Of a stretch of DNA of 5,444 bases, positions 5,365 to 5,444 are shown in pieces (position 1 is the first letter of the stretch; every line of letters starts with the position of its first letter). The translations under genes were made by a program, and so were the position numbers. This DNA is from Sphingomonas sp. CCH9-E2 (GTDB lineage Bacteria; Pseudomonadota; Alphaproteobacteria; Sphingomonadales; Sphingomonadaceae): contig NZ_LSJM01000069.1 of assembly GCF_001557215.1 (NCBI RefSeq), forward strand, positions 1 to 5,444, written 5' to 3'. The notes under the pieces are model-generated. The model was not told the DNA's origin and made no database searches. It worked only from the letters and a program-made list of their open reading frames with translations.

Positions 5365-5444
5365 GGCACCGGCCCGCTCCCCCACTCGACCACCCAACGA
5401 CAGTGTATTCTATGGGTGGCCGGGTGGGGGAGCGGGCCGGTGCC
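5365..5444. repeat. Large inverted repeat with 32-base arms
   Basis: The left arm (5365-5396, starting ggcaccggcccgctccccca) and right arm (5413-5444, ending tgggggagcgggccggtgcc) match at 30 of 32 positions as an inverted repeat. The loop is the AT-richer 16 bases 5397-5412. In RNA one of the two differences becomes a U-G wobble and the other an A-C mismatch. The arms end exactly at the window edge, so the element may be longer. It lies downstream of the ferritin-like gene and could end or stabilise its transcript. A dispersed palindromic repeat is the simplest reading. Confidence 0.88.

Noticed and set aside
4792..5397. 201-codon minus-strand ORF opposite the ferritin-like gene
   Set aside because: It runs through the hairpin at 5346-5364 and into the large inverted repeat, and has no recognisable motif. 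The plus strand has the DUF892 hallmark.

Overview
The window looks like chromosomal DNA from a GC-rich alphaproteobacterium, most likely Sphingomonas or a close relative. Three things suggest this. Base composition and codon use are strongly GC-biased, so long antisense shadow ORFs are common. The lpoA-type gene is the short alphaproteobacterial form. The gene borders carry the GC-rich palindromic elements typical of sphingomonads. This is a judgement by eye, and no database search was run.

Six protein genes are supported. At the left edge, on the minus strand, is rsmI (16S rRNA 2'-O-methyltransferase), which runs off the window. Divergent from it is an LppC/LpoA-like lipoprotein, predicted to activate peptidoglycan synthases at the outer membrane. 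This rsmI/lpoA divergent pair is also known from E. coli (yraL/yraM). Convergent with the lipoprotein gene is hemW, a radical-SAM-type heme chaperone. Only about 12 bp from the hemW start, and divergent from it, begins a CAP/SCP-domain lipoprotein. Convergent with that is an unnamed 221-residue protein that may have an ADP-ribosyltransferase-like fold and carries a CxCxxC cluster. Divergent from that one is a small four-helix YciE/DUF892-type ferritin-like protein.

The layout is a strict alternation of divergent and convergent single genes (- + - + - +). No operon is visible inside the window, and all gaps are short; the longest stretch without a gene is about 160 bases. The genes do not form an obvious shared pathway. 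They are two housekeeping genes (rsmI, hemW), two envelope lipoproteins, and two poorly characterised proteins.

The most structured non-coding signal is at the 3' ends of the genes. Each one, including the partial rsmI, ends in or next to a GC-rich palindrome: 6-27, 2073-2229, 3986-4092 and 5346-5444. In two cases the element is a pair of similar units in inverted orientation, like REPIN elements. In the case of rsmI the reading frame appears to run into the repeat. I see no CRISPR array, tRNA, rRNA, insertion sequence or defence island. The best candidate for something undescribed is the CxCxxC protein at 4097-4762.
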